8,340 bases of DNA, from positions 1-8,340 of the forward strand of contig CAMYNZ010000160.1 in assembly GCA_947259865.1 (NCBI GenBank). The letters are read 5' to 3'. Shown in pieces: positions 5,586 to 8,340 of the stretch. The notes beneath the pieces were generated by a model. The model was not told where the DNA came from. It saw nothing but the letters and a program-made list of their open reading frames with translations, and did no database searches. Numbering within the stretch: the first letter of the stretch is position 1; the number at the start of each line of letters is the position of its first letter. The position numbers and the translations under genes were made by a program. Source of the DNA: an uncultured Desulfobacterales bacterium. GTDB lineage: Bacteria > Desulfobacterota > Desulfobacteria > Desulfobacterales > G020354645.

Positions 5586-6116
5586 CTATTTGGGTAACTT
5601 TTTGAACAACTGCCTCACCGCATAGTCGAGGCGCGCTTTCACCGTCTGCGTGTCGGGAGTTTCCTGAATTTCGGCGGCAGCCACACCTACCCAGATGACG
5701 AAGCCGGATTCGCTATCCACCAACATTACCACCATGCCGCCTTGAGGCACATTTTCAAGCATATCTATTTGGGTTTTAGGGTCTACCTTCACCCCCAGGG
5801 CTTCCATGTCGATTCCCGCCGCGAAGGCGATGACTAAATCAGGGTCGGCCGTATTTTCCGACATGCCGCGCTTGCGTAACTCGCGATCAATCAGAAACAT
5901 AATTTCCGCATCCGCATCGAACTGCGGTGGCTCCCATTGGCCGTATGGGTCATTGACGATTGCAGCTGTCCCCAACCAGGCATAGGTCTTGTAGCCGCTG
6001 AAATTTACCTTGGGATCGGCTTGCGCATCGACCTGAATATCCTTTGTCGGAACTGACGCACAGCCTGCAAGAAGTATAAGAACACTGATAGATACCAGTA
6101 GATAATTTCTTTTCAT
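5586..6116 (-). CDS. DUF4136 family lipoprotein
   Basis: From the ATG at 6116 the protein has 176 aa. It starts with a lipoprotein signal, MKRNYLLVSISVLILLAGC, giving lipid attachment at C19; A at +2 predicts transport to the outer membrane. The mature part fits DUF4136: VNFSGYKTYAWLG near the start, then a helix with IDRELRKRGM and DPDLVIAFAAG, and an end rich in helix, VKARLDYAVRQLFKKLPK. The function of the family is unknown. Upstream in-frame ATGs at 6131 and 6122 exist, but GAGGAA overlaps the former, touches the latter, and is 6 bases from the ATG at 6116, so the last is the start. It converges with the beta-barrel gene; a joint envelope role is possible but not shown. Confidence 0.88.
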   Translation of the reverse strand: MKRNYLLVSISVLILLAGCASVPTKDIQVDAQADPKVNFSGYKTYAWLGTAAIVNDPYGQWEPPQFDADAEIMFLIDRELRKRGMSENTADPDLVIAFAAGIDMEALGVKVDPKTQIDMLENVPQGGMVVMLVDSESGFVIWVGVAAAEIQETPDTQTVKARLDYAVRQLFKKLPK

Positions 6117-6176
6117 GATCATTTCCTCCATCGCGGTCCTTCTCGGTGAAAAAGTGTCTTCCTTTTCGAAATCCTA

Positions 6177-6201
6177 ATACAGCTGTATCTAAGGCAGCCT
6201 T
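6177..6201. promoter_or_regulatory. Two adjacent small palindromes upstream of the DUF4136 gene
   Basis: ATACAGCTGTAT (6177-6188, perfect 12-bp palindrome) is followed after two bases by AAGGCAGCCTT (6191-6201, 5-bp arms around one base). They lie 61-85 bp before the ATG at 6116 in the likely promoter region of the minus-strand gene. They may be operator sites; no strong -10/-35 pair is visible, and the call is tentative. The rest of 6117-6337 shows no gene. Confidence 0.3.
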
Positions 6202-6337
6202 TATCTTTACCAAATCCACGCAAAAGCTCGCACAGATTGAGAGTATGTTCATTTTAGCTGATCCAAGGTCACACTTTAAAAGTTAAATCCGTTTATTTCC
6301 CTGGCCAGATTGCAATACCGCAAGACTCTTTATAACA

Positions 6338-6595
6338 TCAACCTCCGTTGGTCAGTGCTGGCGGTTCCTGCTCAAAGGGCGTCATATCGGACTTGGCGGG
6401 TCTGGTCGGCTTGGTGCCGGGCATCATCTCGAAGTTCGGCGTGAAGTGAACAAGGACGCTCTTGAGCTGCTCGTACGGTTGTCGATTGCCCATCAGCTTG
6501 GCCTTGGGGTGGAAGTGTTTTTCTGATGCCAATGCACTGAAAGAAAACGCAGTTAAAATTATTATCGAGATAGCGTTTATCCTAAACGAATTCAT
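6338..6595 (-). CDS. Small secreted protein of unknown function
   Basis: From the ATG at 6595 this is an 85-aa protein with a signal peptide, MNSFRINAISIIILTAFSFS, cut after ALA to leave about 61 residues beginning SEKHFHPKAKLMG. The mature part is polar and proline-rich towards the end (MMPGTKPTRPAKSDMTPFEQ, PPALTNGG), with two His near the N-terminus and no Cys. GGAG lies 8 bases before this ATG, which decides the start; the frame also runs up to an ATG at 6646, but that would place 17 charged residues before the signal. I recognise no family. It stands alone and points the same way as the DUF4136 gene, 221 bp upstream of it. Confidence 0.6.
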   Translation of the reverse strand: MNSFRINAISIIILTAFSFSALASEKHFHPKAKLMGNRQPYEQLKSVLVHFTPNFEMMPGTKPTRPAKSDMTPFEQEPPALTNGG

Positions 6596-6711
6596 GTTAC
6601 TTGCTCCATTAGAGTGAGGTCTTGAGAGTTTATTCAGGTTACTCAACTAAAATGTAAATATGGATTGTAATCTTGAGAAGTGTTTTCAGACCGATACATT
6701 AAGATGTATCA

Positions 6712-6869
6712 TTTTGGGTAGATTGTCAAATGTTCTTGTTTAAAGTTGGTTTTGACAATTAAGAGGTCTAAATGTTGAAAATGTAGCATAGCGTAATTAT
6801 CATTGAATATGTTCTTGTCACAGGGCTCGGATACATTTTTCAAGCTAAGGTGGATCTATCTACCCAAAA
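6712..6869. repeat. Intergenic stretch with 12-bp inverted repeats, MITE-like
   Basis: TTTTGGGTAGAT at 6712-6723 and ATCTACCCAAAA at 6858-6869 are exact inverted copies 134 bp apart. Inside lie a second inverted pair, ATTGTCAAA (6722-6730) and TTTGACAAT (6751-6759), and two direct copies of ATGTTCTTGT (6730-6739, 6809-6818). Just outside is a 7-bp hairpin, GATACAT TAAG ATGTATC (6693-6710). There is no coding capacity. It could be a small non-autonomous element or a regulatory region of the divergent genes on either side. The rest of 6647-6987 holds nothing I can name. Confidence 0.4.
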
Positions 6870-6987
6870 AATAATTGGGTGAATATAGCAACTGGAATGA
6901 TCCCCGCCTTAAAAACCGAAGAACCGATTCCCCTTCAAAAAATTCCATCTTTGATTAACAAGCTTTTGGCTTTCTGACTGCCACCGA

Positions 6988-8256
6988 ATGGCGAAAAAAC
7001 AGTTTCATTTTATGTTCACTCAAGACAAAATACCTTTCCAGGCACTTTTACTGATTTGCTTGTTGACGTTCGGCGGCTGTGCGGTGTTCAATCCGCGCCC
7101 GATCTACGAGGTTCCTTTTAAGGAGCGGGCCCGGACACAGGTAAAAAACAATGTCCGAGTTACAGCGGCTGTTCTCAGCGCGGAGGAGAGCAAGGCTGTG
7201 TTCGGTGTTCCACTCTACAAAAAGGGCATTCAGCCGGTGTGGCTGGAAATTGAAAACAATGATGAACGGCGCCTCTGGTTCCCCCCTGTGAGTGTTGACC
7301 GAGACTATTTCGCCCCGCTGGAAGTCGCCTATATGCATCGGTTTAAATTCAATAAAAAAGCAAATCAACAGATGGAACAGCTATTTCACGGACATGCGAT
7401 CCGGGGGCATATCGATCCGGGCAACATCCGTTCAGGCTTTGTTTTTACTAACCTTGATATAGGGACCAAAGGTTTTAATGTCGATCTTGTGGGAGAAGAT
7501 CGCCAGGTCCGAACCTTCTCATTTTTGATGCCAGTGCCCGGTCTCAGAGTGGATTACCGGGAAGTGGATTGGCAAAGTCTGTACTCAACGGATGAAATGG
7601 GCATCTACGAAAGCCTGGAAAAATTAAGAGAGGCCCTGGATGAATTACCTTGCTGCACGACCAACGAGAGTGGCAACAGGACGGGAGATCCGGTCAATGT
7701 TGTCATCATCGGAAATGGCAGAGATATTCTTTACGCCCTGCGTCGCAGTAAATGGGATGAAACTGCAGCCCCATCTGCACTAGAAGCCGACTTTTCTATC
7801 ACTATTCCATGGAAATTTCGCCATACGCCTGTCAAATCTCTTTATCTTTTCGGACGACACCAGGATGCTGCTTTCCGCAAATCACGGTCAACGGTAAACG
7901 AGCGCAATCAACTAAGACTTTGGTTAAGCCCGATGATGATCAATGGAAAAAATGTCTGGGTCGGCCAGATCAGTCGGATTATAAGAAGATTTTCAGTGGA
8001 AAAATTCAAGATCGAACCTGACGTAGACGAGGCAAGACTCTATATTCTTCAGGATCTTTGGTACTCGCAAACATTGGAAAAATATGCCTTTGTGAAAGGA
8101 GTTGGAGCCATACCGATATCAAAACCACGGATGAGTCTCAATGATGATCCTTATTTCACGGATGGTTATCGGATCGTTTTGTGGGTATCCAGCGCCCCCG
8201 TATCTTTTGCAGAAGTTGAATTCGTTGAATGGGAGTTTCCCAAGCCCAAAAAGTGA
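6988..8256 (+). CDS. Lipoprotein with LssY C-terminal domain
   Basis: 422 aa. The N-terminus is a lipoprotein signal: hydrophobic FQALLLICLLTFGG before C31, with A at +2. Residues 45-190 form a predicted beta-rich domain of no family I know (VRVTAAVLSAEESKAVFGV, VWLEIENNDERRLWF, IRSGFVFTNLD). Residues 233-375 match the LssY_C domain by eye: DPVNVVIIGNGRDILYALRR, then SLYLFGRHQDAAFRKSR, NQLRLWLSP, VWVGQISR, and DEARLYILQDLW. In known proteins this domain usually follows DedA or PAP2-type membrane domains; here it is on a lipid anchor instead. Its function is unknown. The start is uncertain: ATG 6988 and ATG 7012 (M9) both lack a clear Shine-Dalgarno, and both keep the lipobox. Confidence 0.82.
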   Translation: MAKKQFHFMFTQDKIPFQALLLICLLTFGGCAVFNPRPIYEVPFKERARTQVKNNVRVTAAVLSAEESKAVFGVPLYKKGIQPVWLEIENNDERRLWFPPVSVDRDYFAPLEVAYMHRFKFNKKANQQMEQLFHGHAIRGHIDPGNIRSGFVFTNLDIGTKGFNVDLVGEDRQVRTFSFLMPVPGLRVDYREVDWQSLYSTDEMGIYESLEKLREALDELPCCTTNESGNRTGDPVNVVIIGNGRDILYALRRSKWDETAAPSALEADFSITIPWKFRHTPVKSLYLFGRHQDAAFRKSRSTVNERNQLRLWLSPMMINGKNVWVGQISRIIRRFSVEKFKIEPDVDEARLYILQDLWYSQTLEKYAFVKGVGAIPISKPRMSLNDDPYFTDGYRIVLWVSSAPVSFAEVEFVEWEFPKPKK

Positions 8257-8309
8257 AAAAATTTCAGAAATTATCGGTTCATCGGTTCAATGGATGAGGA
8301 CACCAGCAT

Positions 8310-8340
8310 ATGCGCAATCACTTGCAAATAAAATATTTTA
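8310..8340 (+). CDS. Possible start of a further gene, cut by the window end
   Basis: ATG at 8310 opens a frame MRNHLQIKYF that runs to the window edge, with AGGA at 8297-8300 nine bases before it. It lies 53 bp after the LssY-domain gene on the same strand, so it may be a second gene of that operon. A tandem 8-bp repeat, ATCGGTTC twice (8273-8288), lies in the gap. Ten codons are too few to say more. Confidence 0.35.
   Translation, partial: MRNHLQIKYF

Noticed and set aside
6265..6292. AGGTCACACTTTAAAAGTTAA as a half copy of the second palindrome
   Set aside because: Only GGTCACA and a few AT positions agree, and there is no partner arm.
6752..6757. TTGACA as a -35 box for the LssY-domain gene
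   Set aside because: No acceptable -10 at 16-18 bp, and it lies over 200 bp before the start; better explained as part of the inverted pair at 6722-6759.
1..8340. CRISPR array, tRNA or rRNA gene, defence operon, integron site
   Set aside because: No regular spacer repeats, no cloverleaf or rRNA sequence, and no nuclease or defence genes were seen.

Overview
The window looks like accessory DNA from a Gram-negative bacterium. Two lipoproteins, an outer-membrane beta-barrel with a terminal Phe and signal peptides show a double membrane. The style (GGGGAC...GTCCCC and GGGGTCACATC...GATGTGACCCC palindromes, moderate GC, LssY_C and DUF4136 lipoproteins) reminds me of Desulfobacterota, but that is recognition by eye and not proof.

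Layout. 1-556: tail of an unidentified gene (3-125), then a 22-bp direct repeat pair (215-236, 261-282) that may be the end of a lost IS21-like element. 557-865: a small unidentified protein. 961-2767: the most interesting part, an IS110-family insertion sequence sitting inside one arm of a REP-like palindrome. Deleting 1026-2759 restores a palindrome with 29-nt arms (25/29 matching), which fixes the IS ends and points to GT as the core dinucleotide. The 428-aa transposase has the DEDD set and the C-terminal Transposase_20 domain. The 308 bp after it hold a structured RNA that folds as two internal loops in series, as expected of a bridge (seeker) RNA. Short segments in the first loop match the REP target, and segments in the second match the IS ends. 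Joining the IS ends in a circle would create TTGACA-17 bp-TATATA, a junction promoter. The transposase leader carries a long hairpin that buries the Shine-Dalgarno.

2766-3026: in-frame remnant of a histidine kinase ATPase domain. 3077-3922 (-): an integral-membrane ICMT/PEMT-like methyltransferase. 4055-4700: intergenic, with a second REP-like palindrome (4415-4515), a possible gene tail and a good promoter for the next gene. 4716-5552 (+): outer-membrane beta-barrel. 5586-6116 (-): DUF4136 lipoprotein, convergent with it. 6338-6595 (-): small secreted protein. 6647-6987: intergenic with a 12-bp inverted repeat pair. 6988-8256 (+): lipoprotein with an LssY C-terminal domain. 8310-end: possible start of another gene.

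The cargo genes share an envelope theme (membrane methyltransferase, beta-barrel, two lipoproteins, a secreted peptide), but they lie on both strands with long gaps and do not form one operon. The IS, its RNA, its leader hairpin and its junction promoter do form one coherent RNA-guided mobile system.
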